Assembly (NCBI RefSeq): GCF_022829725.1
Contig: NZ_JAKSYG010000229.1
Location: forward strand, 1-58,780
Direction of reading: 5' to 3'
Source of the DNA: Methylobacterium sp. E-005
Lineage (GTDB): Bacteria > Pseudomonadota > Alphaproteobacteria > Rhizobiales > Beijerinckiaceae
DNA: 58,780 nt
Shown: one piece after another, positions 1 to 8,033 of the stretch
Layout: each line of letters opens with the position of its first letter
How positions within the stretch are numbered: the stretch's first letter is position 1
Program-made: the position numbers and the translations under genes
Notes under the pieces: generated by a model
Database searches by the model: none
What the model saw: the letters and a program-made list of their open reading frames with translations, nothing else
What the model was told of the DNA's origin: nothing

Positions 1-92
1 TCGCTGTTATGGGCCTTGGCATCGCGGCACAGATCTCCGGCGTCTACGACGATGCCCCGGTCACCCCCGCGACGAAAGACAACCACCGCTGA
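1..92 (+). CDS. 3' end of an unidentified gene (partial)
   Basis: An open frame enters from the left edge and stops with TGA at 90-92. The visible C-terminus is about 29 residues; it begins with a short hydrophobic stretch (AVMGLGIAA) and ends in a polar tail. This would fit the end of a membrane or exported protein, but nothing is recognisable. The frame is open from base 3 and high-GC codons dominate. Confidence 0.4.
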   Translation, partial: AVMGLGIAAQISGVYDDAPVTPATKDNHR

Positions 93-329
93 ACCGGGTT
101 GGCGCGCGCTCCGGCGCGCGTCATTCCCAATTCGGGATTTCAAGCATTCGTGGAAATTAACCGGTCATTAACCGTCAGACGACTTCCGAGTTGCGGTTGG
201 ACCTCGGCTTTGCGAGGATGTCTACTCGAACCCGTCTTAATCATTAAAGACGATAGGACTCGCGTCGGTCCGAGTTGTCTGGATTCCTCCGCTCATCGAG
301 GCCGCCGGCCTCTGCGCGGAGACGAACCG

Positions 330-1253
330 ATGACCGACTGGGTCACAATCACCAGGGACGAACTGACCGAGGACGAGCGCGAGCATCTCGCGCGGTTCAT
401 GGCGGAGGCCGATGGCAGGGACCCGGGCGACGAGGGGTACGTCGTGATCCACGACGCGGGCGGGTGGACGTGGCGGCTCGACGGTGCGCCTGCGACGCCG
501 GAAGAAACCGCGTCCTTCCTAGAATCCCTCATCGAGCTCAGGAGCCGGATGAACCGCCGACGCGGGTGGCTCCACATCATCCGCTTGGTGTTCGGGGACG
601 CTGCCGGGAAGGTCGTGGCCATCATCGAGCGCGAGACCGGCGTCTCCACGGAGGAGGCCATGCCGGCGCATCTCGATCCGGAGGAGCCTGAGGGCATCGC
701 CGTGTTCGAGGCCGAGGAGGCCGAGCACCGCGCGAAGATGGCTCAGCTCGCGGAGGAGCGCCGCGTGGAACTTGAGGCGCGCGCCGCCCGTGCCGCGCGG
801 GTCGCTGCGGAGGAGGAGGCCCGTCGAGCCCGCCGGCGCCCTGTCCCGGTGAGGGTCGCGGACCCCGGCCGGCAACTCGCGCTGGTCTTCGCGGACGTCC
901 CGTACGGCCCGGCCCCGCAGCGGATGAAGCGCCTTCCATTGGACTACATGGTCGAAGTGACGGAACTGATGCGGAAGTGGTTGGCCGGCCGCTCCACCCC
1001 CATCACGAGGTTCCTGGCGACGGGTCTTCGCTCCTACACCGTACAGGGGGTTCGACATCAGGACTTGTGGGCACACGTCCGGCTGGTCGAAGGCAAGCGC
1101 GCCCTCGTGATCTTCGTGAAACGGCGGGGCATCGATGGGGCGCCGGGCATCATCTACAGGGGCGGTGACCTCCACTACGACTGGGAGTCGGAAAGGTGGA
1201 CGTACGCCGACGTCGATTCGACGGTCGACGACCACACCCGTGCCCCGGAGTGA
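330..1253 (+). CDS. hypothetical protein, charged coiled-coil centre
   Basis: A 307-aa protein of unknown function. The frame is open further upstream, but ATG 330 is preferred because a GGAG sequence lies about 9 bases before it and the codons upstream look non-coding. Residues about 1-110 are acidic and contain Trp-rich patches. Residues about 125-175 are a Glu/Ala/Arg-rich helix (EAEEAEHRAKMAQL, then EEEARRARRR), probably a coiled coil. The C-terminal 110 residues look globular, with alternating hydrophobics (HVRLVEGKRALVIFVKR). There is no signal peptide or membrane segment. It converges on the truncated phosphoesterase gene, with a hairpin terminator between them. I do not recognise a family. 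Confidence 0.7.
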   Translation: MTDWVTITRDELTEDEREHLARFMAEADGRDPGDEGYVVIHDAGGWTWRLDGAPATPEETASFLESLIELRSRMNRRRGWLHIIRLVFGDAAGKVVAIIERETGVSTEEAMPAHLDPEEPEGIAVFEAEEAEHRAKMAQLAEERRVELEARAARAARVAAEEEARRARRRPVPVRVADPGRQLALVFADVPYGPAPQRMKRLPLDYMVEVTELMRKWLAGRSTPITRFLATGLRSYTVQGVRHQDLWAHVRLVEGKRALVIFVKRRGIDGAPGIIYRGGDLHYDWESERWTYADVDSTVDDHTRAPE

Positions 1254-1257
1254 TCCG

Positions 1258-1283
1258 GGGCCCCCGGCGCAGCCCGGGGGCCC
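1258..1283. terminator. bidirectional hairpin terminator between convergent genes
   Basis: A 10-bp perfect GC stem (GGGCCCCCGG / CCGGGGGCCC) with a 6-base loop lies 4 bases after the stop of the 307-aa gene and 3 bases after the stop of the convergent phosphoesterase fragment. TT follows on the plus strand. Its strength and position suit termination from both sides. Confidence 0.7.
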
Positions 1284-1286
1284 TTC

Positions 1287-1562
1287 TCATTCGGCGTCCG
1301 CCTCGCCCTCGTCCTCTGCGGTGCACAGGCGGATCTCCTCGGGGACCTCGGGCGTCGCCGCGACGCGCTCCAGGACCTCCTCCAGCGCGACCGGCCGGAA
1401 CCCCCACCGGTCGACGCCGGCGTCGCAAGAGCGATTCGTGTCGGGCAACTTCCCGTGCGTGTGGCCGAAGCAATGGACGGTGCCCCGGAACGCGCCCACC
1501 CAAGCCCTCATGGGATAGTGACAGAACACCCAACGACGCCCGTTCAGCTTCGGCGTCGCCAT
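1287..1562 (-). pseudogene. metallophosphoesterase, 5' part removed at the IS junction
   Basis: The frame keeps the C-terminal part of a calcineurin-like phosphoesterase: CHYPMRAW, then FGHTHGKL (the GH-x-H metal-binding signature), then DAGVDRWGF. The intact paralogue at 7479-8033 has the matching blocks WHYALRTW, YGHSHGNL and DVGVDCWGW, preceded by about 100 residues with the D-x-H, GNF and DNHD metal-ligand blocks that are missing here. The ATG at 1562 is internal to the ancestral protein: one His and one Ser codon precede it and then a TAA at 1569-1571. The left end of the ISL3 element lies just beyond. A non-functional remnant is most likely. Confidence 0.8.
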
Positions 1563-1584
1563 GTGTGATTAGGCGTGGAATAAG

Positions 1585-3236
1585 GGCTCTGACTCATTCT
1601 CGCTGACGCCGGCGGCGTTGAGGTTGCGGATATCTACGATGGAGCCGCAGCATGCGCCCCCGCTTCAGGCCGTCGAGCCTCGTACCTGCCGGACTCGTCG
1701 TCGATCACCTCGATGTCGGCATTGATCGGATCGGTCTGGTCGTGAGGTCCAGATCTGCGACGGCGACATGCCCAGACTGCCGGACCTCGTCACGTCGCAT
1801 CCAAAGCCGCTACCAGCGCCGTGCCGCCGACCTTCCGCTCAGTGGTCGGCGCGTCGAACTCCAAGTCACGGTGAGACGCTTCTGGTGTGACGCGGCTGCC
1901 TGTGAGCGGAAGATCTTCGCCGAGCGCTTCTCCGAGGACGTCCTGCCTACCTTCGCACGACGCACCTCGCGGCTGGAGCAGATCGTCCATCACCTTGGGC
2001 TCGCACTCGGTGGTCGGCCCGGTGCAGGCCTCGCTCAGCGCCTGATGCTGCCCGTCAGCCGCGACACGCTCCTGCGCGTGATCCGCCGTCGGGCGGCGAC
2101 ACACTCCGATCCACTCAGCGTCATCGGCATCGACGACTTCGCCTGGCGGCGCAACCACCGCTACGGCACCCTCGTCTGCGATCTCGAACGCCGCCGCATC
2201 GTAGCGCTCCTGCCCGACCGCGAGCAGGCCACCGCACAGACTTGGCTGAAGATGAACGGCTCGATCCGGATCGTCGCCCGCGACCGCGGGGGTGGATATG
2301 GCGAGGCCATCGCCCGTGCTCTGCCGCAGGCCATCCAGGTCGCCGACCGGTGGCACCTCATGGAGAATGCCAGCCGTGGCTTCCTCGATGCCGTGCGCAG
2401 GTCGATGCGACAGGTTCGCGAGGTCGTCGGCGCAGCCACGATCGATCCGGCGCTGCTCACTGCAGCCGAGCGCATCCAGTACGAGGGTTACCTGCGGCGG
2501 GAGGAGGCGGACGCGGCCATCCGCGCGCTCGCCGAGGCAGGCGTTCCGATCCGCCAGATCTGCCAACGTCTTGGCCACAGCCGCAAGGTGGTGCGTGCGG
2601 TCCTGCGTGGGGAGCGTACCGACGTCTTCCGGGTCCGCCAGAGTTCGCTCGACGCCTATCTGCCCTGGCTCGATGCCCAGTGGGATGCTGGCAGCCGCAA
2701 CGCGACCGAGCTTTGGCGCAGGGCGAAAGGACAAGGCTTCCGGGGATCGCTGCGCGTGGTCGGGGAATGGGCGACGCGGCGTCGACGAGCCGAGCAGGCC
2801 AAGATCGAACGGCTGCAGCGTGTGCCGTCGGCACGAACCCTGGCGCGATGGCTGACGACAGGTCGCGACCGCTTGACCAAGGCGGAGACGCTGACCGTGG
2901 CTGCCGTCGAGGACGGCGTGCCGGCGCTGGTCGAGGCGCGCGAGGTGGTGGGCGCTTTCCAGACGATGGTTCGGGCGATGGCGCCGGACAGGCTCGAAGG
3001 GTGGCTCACGCGTGCTGGCACAGGCCTTGTCGCCTCGTTCGCCCGCGGAGTCGGTCAGGACCGAGCTGCGGTCCTGACAGCGATCACGTTGCCATGGTCG
3101 AACGGCCAGACAGAGGGGCAGATCACCAAACTCAAGCTGGTGAAGCGCCAGATGTATGGCCGCGGCAAGATTGACTTGTTGCAAGCTCGCCTGATCGGCT
3201 TCACCTCCGGATGATCAGCGAAAGTACGCCAGAGCC
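1585..3236 (+). mobile_element. ISL3-family insertion sequence
   Basis: The element is bounded by imperfect inverted repeats that begin GGCTCTG at 1585 and, on the complementary strand, GGCTCTG at 3236. They match at 17 of 22 positions and share an inner TCGCTGA. One transposase gene fills almost the whole interval. The 8 bases outside the left end (GGAATAAG) and right end (GATTCCGC) do not form a direct repeat, so there is no target-site duplication. A short GGAAT also occurs just outside both ends in inverted orientation, so the true tips could lie a few bases further out. Confidence 0.8.
1652..3214 (+). CDS. ISL3-family transposase
   Basis: A DDE transposase of 520 aa, longer than most ISL3 transposases (about 400-440 aa). 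The N-terminus carries the zinc-finger-like motif of the family (CPDC at about residues 40-43, with a further Cys pair in WCDAAACERK). The likely catalytic residues are D161 (GIDDFAW), D232 (VADRWHLMEN) and E488 (NGQTEGQITKLK). A helix-turn-helix-like segment (IRQICQRLGHSRKVVRAVL) sits in the middle insertion. GGAG lies 7 bases before ATG 1652. The gene is complete and has no internal stops, so it may be active. Confidence 0.93.
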   Translation: MRPRFRPSSLVPAGLVVDHLDVGIDRIGLVVRSRSATATCPDCRTSSRRIQSRYQRRAADLPLSGRRVELQVTVRRFWCDAAACERKIFAERFSEDVLPTFARRTSRLEQIVHHLGLALGGRPGAGLAQRLMLPVSRDTLLRVIRRRAATHSDPLSVIGIDDFAWRRNHRYGTLVCDLERRRIVALLPDREQATAQTWLKMNGSIRIVARDRGGGYGEAIARALPQAIQVADRWHLMENASRGFLDAVRRSMRQVREVVGAATIDPALLTAAERIQYEGYLRREEADAAIRALAEAGVPIRQICQRLGHSRKVVRAVLRGERTDVFRVRQSSLDAYLPWLDAQWDAGSRNATELWRRAKGQGFRGSLRVVGEWATRRRRAEQAKIERLQRVPSARTLARWLTTGRDRLTKAETLTVAAVEDGVPALVEAREVVGAFQTMVRAMAPDRLEGWLTRAGTGLVASFARGVGQDRAAVLTAITLPWSNGQTEGQITKLKLVKRQMYGRGKIDLLQARLIGFTSG

Positions 3237-4298
3237 GATTCCGCACCCCTCGACGGCCTCCGGTGCGGCATGGGTGGTACGGGACTGGTCCCGGGCGACC
3301 CGGCGCATCGTGGCCGGGTCCCGCCAGTGGCGGACCGCCACCGGGGCGAGGCGCATGATCGAGCCGTTGCCGGCGGTCTGCGGATCGGCGGAGCCCGCCG
3401 GGACCTCGCCCGTCCGCTCGTGCCGGCGCAGGGCGGCCGCGGTGGCGTTACCGATGTCGAAGCAGGTGCCGGTGCAGGAATAGGTGCCCTCCCGGTACCA
3501 GGATACGAAACGCCGGGTCAGGTCGACCATGTCGAGGTCCGGGTGGACCAGCAGGCTGTCGCCGAGTGCGAGTGCCATCGCGGTGTTGTCGGTCCACTGG
3601 CCCGCCTTCAAGCCGAACGGGCCGCCACCGACCATGTCGGAGAGGACCGCCCGGGCGGGCTTGGCGGAGAACTCGATGGTCGTGCCGATTGCGTCGCCGA
3701 CCGCGAGCCCGAGAAGGGCGCCGACAGCCCGGTCGCGGGCGCCCGCCTGGTCGGGGCTATCCACGGGCTGGGGTCGTCCCTCGCGTACCCAGGCCTCCTG
3801 GTCCGACGTTTCGATGGCCTTCGGATCCCGTGCCCGCCGCACGGCGGCGATGGCGGTCTCGGGGTCGGTGCCCATCTCGACCAGCAGCCGGGCGGCGACC
3901 ATGCCGGCGCGACCCAGCCCGCCACGGCAATGGACGAGGACGCGATTGCCGGCGGCGACGAGGGAGCGCAGGCGGGCCGAGTACAGGGGCCAGGTCGCCT
4001 CGAACGTCGCGTCGGGTGTGTGGAAGTCCCGGATGGGGAGGTGGTGCCATTCCATGAAGCGAGCGCGGACTTCATCACCGATGCCGGTGATGCGGTAGCG
4101 GGCCAGCTCGTCGCCCTCCATCAGAGTGACGACCGCGGCCGCCCCCCACGCCGCGACGGTATCGAGGTCGGCGGCGAGATCCCGGTCGTGGTCGCCGGCC
4201 ATCCCGCCCATCTGCTTCTTGCCCGGGGCGAAGGTGACGCCGATCATGCCGCCGAGCGATGCGGCGGGCAGTTCGGCGATGCGCAGTGCGTTGGTCAT
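3201..4298 (-). pseudogene. dual-specificity phosphatase / ADP-ribosylglycohydrolase fusion, 3' end lost
   Basis: The N-terminal about 180 residues are a dual-specificity phosphatase domain with the P-loop HCRGGLGRAG (C124 and R130 of the CX5R loop). From about residue 185 the protein is an ADP-ribosylglycohydrolase (DraG-like) domain: GALLGLAVGDAIGTT, then WTDNTAMALAL, then GNGSIMRLAPVA and TTHAAPEA. Such fusions occur in bacteria and suggest removal of both phosphate and ADP-ribose modifications. The ORF ends 12 residues inside the right end of the IS element, so the last about 120-150 residues of the hydrolase, including its second metal-binding region, are missing. GGAG lies 7 bases before ATG 4298. 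The phosphatase half could still fold. Confidence 0.85.
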
Positions 4299-4397
4299 GA
4301 CGTGCTCCGTTCGTGTGATGACCAGGGCACGGTAGCCTTGAGGACAGGGTGAGGCGGCGCCCGTCGGAATTTTCCGGATTCGGGCCGTGGAGGTGGG

Positions 4398-4994
4398 ATG
4401 GCGGCGTTCGTCGGCTTTTACTGGACCCTGCCGGTCCGCTGGACCGGTTTCCTGGCGCTGCCCGAGGACGCCACCCAGGCGGCGGGGACCAGCCGGACGG
4501 TGGCCTACCAGCGGGCGCTAGCGCGGAGGTACGTCGAGGGGGAGAAGGGCGTCCTCGTCCACGAGGTCGTGTCAATGGAGGTCAGCCCCGACCGTGGCAC
4601 CGCCGCCATCGAGGGCGACGTCGCCAGGGCCGGCCGCCTATGCCGGGAGGCGGGCGCGACGCTGCTCTACGTGGACTTCCACAAGAACCGAGGTTGGCGT
4701 CCGCACCCTTTCCTGACGGAGGCGATGTCCGCCCTTCGGCGCGCGGGTGTGTCGACCGCCAAGGTCCCTGCCGACGAGATCATGCTCGACGGGCGCCCGT
4801 TCGATCCGGCGGACTATTTCTCGACGTGGCGCGTCCGGGACGCCGAGGAGCGCGAGTGCCGGAGGCGCTATGTAGCAGAGCGACCAGATCTCGTTGCATT
4901 GGACGCGCTTGGCCGCCACACCCCGCACCTAAGCGTCGTGGTGGGCTGCACACGCCTTCGCGGCGTCCTCCAAAAAACTTCGAGCCGGTGTTGA
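4398..4994 (+). CDS. hypothetical protein with IS-derived C-terminal tail
   Basis: ATG 4398 follows GGAGGTGGG, so translation is well supported. Residues about 1-155 form a compact alpha/beta-type sequence (VAYQRALARRYVEGEKG, then LCREAGATLLYVDFHK) that vaguely recalls the serine-recombinase N-terminal fold, but it lacks an obvious catalytic Ser-Arg set. From about residue 157 (base about 4868) the frame runs antisense through an IS1-type transposase relic, so the last about 40 residues are not native. The original gene was evidently truncated by that insertion. Function unknown; the product may be inactive. Confidence 0.6.
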   Translation: MAAFVGFYWTLPVRWTGFLALPEDATQAAGTSRTVAYQRALARRYVEGEKGVLVHEVVSMEVSPDRGTAAIEGDVARAGRLCREAGATLLYVDFHKNRGWRPHPFLTEAMSALRRAGVSTAKVPADEIMLDGRPFDPADYFSTWRVRDAEERECRRRYVAERPDLVALDALGRHTPHLSVVVGCTRLRGVLQKTSSRC

Positions 4995-5091
4995 TCGACA
5001 CGTCCACCACGCGGCTGATGGTGAGCATGGACGACCCCTCACAGAGCATCGTTAGGATCTGGACGCGCTTGGCGAGGGGCAGCTTGTTCAT
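4868..5091 (-). pseudogene. IS1-type transposase N-terminal fragment (decayed)
   Basis: Reading the minus strand from ATG 5091 gives MNKLPLAKRVQILTMLCEG, then SRVVDVSIN, the helix-turn-helix start of an IS1-type transposase. After a T-run near 4979 the homology continues in another frame (EDAAKACAAHHDA), meets a TAG, and ends with AAKRVQCNEIWSLCY, which corresponds to the usual QCDEIWSF block. The homology stops abruptly at about 4868. A frameshift, a nonsense codon and loss of the 3' part make it a fossil. Confidence 0.8.
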
Positions 5092-5136
5092 GCCCGGCAC
5101 GGTATTGAACTTTCATGCTAGGCGTAGAGAAAAGGC

Positions 5137-6252
5137 TCACTGAATGAGTCGTAGGGTTGGCCGCTTCTGCTCACGCCCCTCCTTCGGCCCAAGCATGTCG
5201 TTCCCATACATACGATCAAACTCGGATGCCGATATAAAGAGAGCCTTCGCAAGCTCAGCATTCGAGTATCCAAGAACGCTTGTATGGTAGTCGATCAGCT
5301 TAACAAGCTTCTTCGGATATTCTTTTTTTGGTTCATGCGGCTCAGCCTTTCGGTACCCCAACTTGCTCATCTCAATGAAAAAAGCCTTCTTCTGATAAGG
5401 GGTAATCATATGTAAACGGTCTGCCCTCATGGCTATCGAGGACATGGATACCTTCCAGTGTCTCTTAAGATTAGCTATTTGCCTAATGTCAAATCTCGAC
5501 AAGTGCGCTTTTATGCTCTTTGCAGGCAATAGAAACGAACCCGCAAAAATATCGGCCTCATCCTCCATAACGTCGTCATCGAGTAAGGTCGTCGTATGTA
5601 GAACCATGTGAGCTAGTTCGTGACAGAGCGTATGCCTGATACGATCAGCGGGGGCATTCATGTTGACGAAGAATAGAACTGGCGTTCCATCTATTCGTTG
5701 GCTCACAGCGTCTATCAGATCGTTGTCGAAGTTGCACGGAATGACAACGCCGCCGTTCTCCTCAAGAAGGTCTGTTACATTATCGATCGGTCCATCTGGC
5801 AACATCCACTGTTCGCGCAGATGCCGTGCAGCGTCCTCCACACTGAATGGGCGTGAGACAAAACCTTGATACTCGTTTCGATCTATTTCTGGAATGAACC
5901 CGTTCGCCCGCGCGTCGTAAGAGCGCAGCAATATGCGAAGATGAATGCGTCGAATATTCATCTCCGCGATCATGCGATCTAGTGGCTTTTGGCCAAGCTT
6001 CTTCCTGCGTCGGTAATGGAACGGCGGCATGCCATACGGACGGCCCGTTTCATAAAAAAACTCGGGCGTATACTTCAGAACCCGAGCAAGCTCGCTGACG
6101 AACTCGTTGGGTGGCTCGCTCATACCGGCTTCGGCTTTTGAGATGGTGCCTTGCGCAACATTCATTTGGTCAGCAAGCGACGACTGTGTAAGCCCGCGCG
6201 AGTCTCGCGCGAGCATCATCATGTAACGGTTGAATTGCTCTACTTGCTTCAT
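5137..6252 (-). CDS. XRE-family regulator with ImmA/IrrE metallopeptidase domain
   Basis: A 371-aa protein. Residues about 10-65 are an XRE helix-turn-helix (SRGLTQSSLADQMNVAQGTI, then SKAEAG). The central ImmA/IrrE zinc peptidase has the motif HELAH (H211, E212, H215) followed by DEADIFAG, which supplies the third ligand. Family members cleave or bind repressors to switch on stress, phage or mobile-element genes. ATG 6252 is chosen because it begins 2 bases after the TAA of the upstream 181-aa gene, implying translational coupling; an upstream in-frame extension would lie wholly within that gene. Base composition is clearly more AT-rich than its neighbours, and an IS relic lies on its 3' side, so it was probably acquired. 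Confidence 0.88.
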   Translation of the reverse strand: MKQVEQFNRYMMMLARDSRGLTQSSLADQMNVAQGTISKAEAGMSEPPNEFVSELARVLKYTPEFFYETGRPYGMPPFHYRRRKKLGQKPLDRMIAEMNIRRIHLRILLRSYDARANGFIPEIDRNEYQGFVSRPFSVEDAARHLREQWMLPDGPIDNVTDLLEENGGVVIPCNFDNDLIDAVSQRIDGTPVLFFVNMNAPADRIRHTLCHELAHMVLHTTTLLDDDVMEDEADIFAGSFLLPAKSIKAHLSRFDIRQIANLKRHWKVSMSSIAMRADRLHMITPYQKKAFFIEMSKLGYRKAEPHEPKKEYPKKLVKLIDYHTSVLGYSNAELAKALFISASEFDRMYGNDMLGPKEGREQKRPTLRLIQ

Positions 6253-6254
6253 TC

Positions 6255-6800
6255 TTAGAAGAGCCTGCGCTGCCGCTGCACTTCGTGCCACGCGGTCTCG
6301 TGTGCTTCCCGATTCGCTTCTGGTATAATGGCGGCGCACCAAATAACGCCGCGCTTCGTCGGTAGGGAGATCTGCGACCGCATGTAGCCCATGCCGGTGG
6401 CGTCGAGCAGATACCCGGCCGTCAGCCTCGTCGGCTCGGCCGGGATGCCGGGGATCTGAGCGCCACGATCAAACGCCCGCGCTTGGCGAGTCTGATAGTT
6501 CGAGGAAACGCCATCCTCGTCGGTCTTTTTGAACCGCACGATCACGTTGACCGGGTCGATCTGCCAGAGGTTCTGACCGCGGACCTCTCGGTACTCGACG
6601 CCTGGAAGTTCGTCCAGCAGCCGGTGCGCCTCAGCGAGAACGTGACGGTTCGTGCAATGCGCCTGTGCACTCGCGTCGTGGTCGATCACGAGGTTTGCCG
6701 GATACGTCTCGTAGGTGGCGTGCCCGTGGCGCAGGATGCCATCGAACAACGGCAGGTAGGGCGTTAGGGCGCCCATGATCGTGTCTATGTCGGTTTCCAA
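6255..6800 (-). CDS. hypothetical partner of the ImmA/IrrE protein
   Basis: A 181-aa protein of unknown function. TTG 6800 is taken as start because CGGAG stands 7 bases upstream; the first in-frame ATG is 8 codons later without a good ribosome site. It has no signal peptide or membrane segment. The sequence is a mixed alpha/beta domain with a central charged block (REVRGQNLWQIDPVNVIVRF) and a hydrophobic C-terminal half (GVIWCAAIIPEA). It is the first gene of a two-gene unit with the XRE-ImmA/IrrE gene (2-base gap). By analogy with other two-gene ImmA/IrrE loci it could be the substrate, sensor or toxin, but the sequence alone does not decide. Confidence 0.7.
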   Translation of the reverse strand: METDIDTIMGALTPYLPLFDGILRHGHATYETYPANLVIDHDASAQAHCTNRHVLAEAHRLLDELPGVEYREVRGQNLWQIDPVNVIVRFKKTDEDGVSSNYQTRQARAFDRGAQIPGIPAEPTRLTAGYLLDATGMGYMRSQISLPTKRGVIWCAAIIPEANREAHETAWHEVQRQRRLF

Positions 6801-6864
6801 GGTCGCGCTCCGCGGGCGAGGGACATCCGCAAAGCCTACGCCCGAGCACGACAGAAACCAAGAA

Positions 6865-6885
6865 AAATATTCCGAGAAATATTCC
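6865..6885. promoter_or_regulatory. tandem AAATATTCC repeats, candidate operator of the ImmA/IrrE unit
   Basis: Two copies of AAATATTCC (6865-6873 and 6877-6885) lie 12 bases apart, about one helical turn, in an AT-rich patch 65-85 bases upstream of TTG 6800. This is a suitable position for autoregulation by the unit's own XRE domain. The spacing and identity are seen directly; the regulatory role is inference. Confidence 0.45.
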
Positions 6886-6893
6886 CGGGCAGC

Positions 6894-7148
6894 TTAGTCA
6901 TTGCCTTGCCATCGCTTACTGGCCGCGCCGCGCGCGATCTCCGCCCGCCGCTCCGGCGTCATAGCCGTAGCCCGCGCGGCGGCGCCCTTCCGGCCCATAG
7001 CAGCGGCACCTTCGTCCTTTGGGGGCTTCTCCGGCCCGTAGTCCTCTTGCGCCTCTCCAGTAGCGATCTGAGCCACACGGATGGCGTTGCCGATCGCGTC
7101 GTCGAGGCGGTGCTGGCCTTTAGGTCCGGTTGGCATCAGCTTCGCCAT
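6894..7148 (-). CDS. small basic hypothetical protein (RKGAAARA-type)
   Basis: An 84-aa protein starting at ATG 7148, which overlaps the end of the upstream 68-aa gene by 13 bases. The C-terminal half reads AAMGRKGAAARATAMTPERR, then AEIARGAASKRW. This repeated Arg/Ala-rich helix pattern is seen in many small plasmid and phage proteins, perhaps nucleic-acid binding. No catalytic motif is visible. An alternative TTG start at 7169 would add 7 residues. Probably cotranscribed with the 68-aa gene. Confidence 0.65.
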   Translation of the reverse strand: MAKLMPTGPKGQHRLDDAIGNAIRVAQIATGEAQEDYGPEKPPKDEGAAAMGRKGAAARATAMTPERRAEIARGAASKRWQGND

Positions 7149-7342
7149 CCGTAATGTTTGATCAACCAATCAAGCTGAACGATCTCCTGCGTGATCTGAA
7201 CAATGGTTTCCTCGGCTGACATCGGAGAACCCGGTCGCACGCCGTCAAGCTGCACCTTTGCCAGCATGGCCATATAGTTCGCGCGTTGTTCCTTCGCGTC
7301 GGCGAGAATGTCGCCCATCCTCTCGTCGTTCGGTCCGCTCAT
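7136..7342 (-). CDS. small hypothetical protein (68 aa)
   Basis: ATG 7342 is preceded by a near-perfect AGGAGGT with 5-6 bases spacing, which decides the start against the longer open frame. The protein is mostly helical and amphipathic (DAKEQRANYMAMLAKVQ, then ETIVQITQEIVQLDWLIKH), soluble, with no known family. It heads a two-gene unit whose second gene overlaps by 13 bases. A 10-bp palindrome lies directly upstream. Confidence 0.7.
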   Translation of the reverse strand: MSGPNDERMGDILADAKEQRANYMAMLAKVQLDGVRPGSPMSAEETIVQITQEIVQLDWLIKHYGWRS

Positions 7343-7356
7343 CGCGTACCTCCTAC

Positions 7357-7366
7357 TTGGCGCCAA
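7357..7366. promoter_or_regulatory. TTGGCGCCAA palindrome upstream of the 68-aa gene
   Basis: A perfect 10-bp palindrome adjoins the strong ribosome site of the gene starting at 7342. It could be a repressor site covering the translation start region. Such short palindromes also arise by chance in GC-rich DNA. Confidence 0.25.
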
Positions 7367-7478
7367 GCATACGCCAGCGTGAGGGGACGCGCGAGGGTAA
7401 AGGACGGGAATGCGGAGCGGGCCGAGCCAAGCTCAGATTTCAAACTGAGACACTACCCGGAAAAGACTTAGAGGCGGG

Positions 7479-8033
7479 TCACGGGGTGATTTCCGCGTCG
7501 GGGAATAGCTCGGCCAGCCGGGACTGGACCTGCGGCACGGTCACCGGTGTCCATCCCCAGCAGTCGACGCCGACGTCGAGGCTGTTCGAGATGGCCAGCA
7601 GGTTGCCGTGGCTGTGGCCGTACAGGTGGAGGTCGCCCCGGTGCCTGTGCGGCCACGTCCGGAGGGCGTAATGCCACAACCACAACCCGACCGGTGCCCA
7701 CATGCCCGGGTCCTGGACGTGGATGCGGGCGACGCCCATCACGGGGCCATTCAACGGCAGGGACTCGCCGATCTTGTCGTGGTTGTCACGGACGAGGAAC
7801 TTTCGCCCGTTCAGGCGGTGGAGGACGCGCAGGGTGTGCCCATGCCGGCACCTGTAGGCGAAGTTGCCGAGATGCCAGACCGTATCGTCGGGGCGCACGA
7901 CGGCGTTCCAGCAGGCGACCAGGGTCTCGTCGTGCTCGGTGACGGAAGCGAATGGCCGGGGAGCGTCCATCTTTTCTGAGAGGATGCCGGCGTGGCCGAT
8001 GTGGTGATCTGCGCTGAGGAAGGTGCGGGCCAT
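7479..8033 (-). CDS. calcineurin-like metallophosphoesterase
   Basis: A 184-aa phosphoesterase of the small family with MARTFLSADHHIGH at the N-terminus (D-x-H metal ligands), DDTVWHLGNFAY (GNF instead of the usual GD), VRDNHDK (DNHD in place of the usual GNHD) and YGHSHGNL (GH-x-H). These blocks give most of the binuclear metal site, so it is probably an active phosphatase or phosphodiesterase; the substrate cannot be told. It is complete, unlike its relatives at 1287-1562 and 24107-24391. It is transcribed alone on the minus strand. Confidence 0.88.
   Translation of the reverse strand: MARTFLSADHHIGHAGILSEKMDAPRPFASVTEHDETLVACWNAVVRPDDTVWHLGNFAYRCRHGHTLRVLHRLNGRKFLVRDNHDKIGESLPLNGPVMGVARIHVQDPGMWAPVGLWLWHYALRTWPHRHRGDLHLYGHSHGNLLAISNSLDVGVDCWGWTPVTVPQVQSRLAELFPDAEITP

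Noticed and set aside
4349..5143. 264-codon plus-strand frame overlapping the 4398 gene
   Set aside because: Arg/Pro/Gly-rich shadow; the 4398 frame has the ribosome site and balanced composition.
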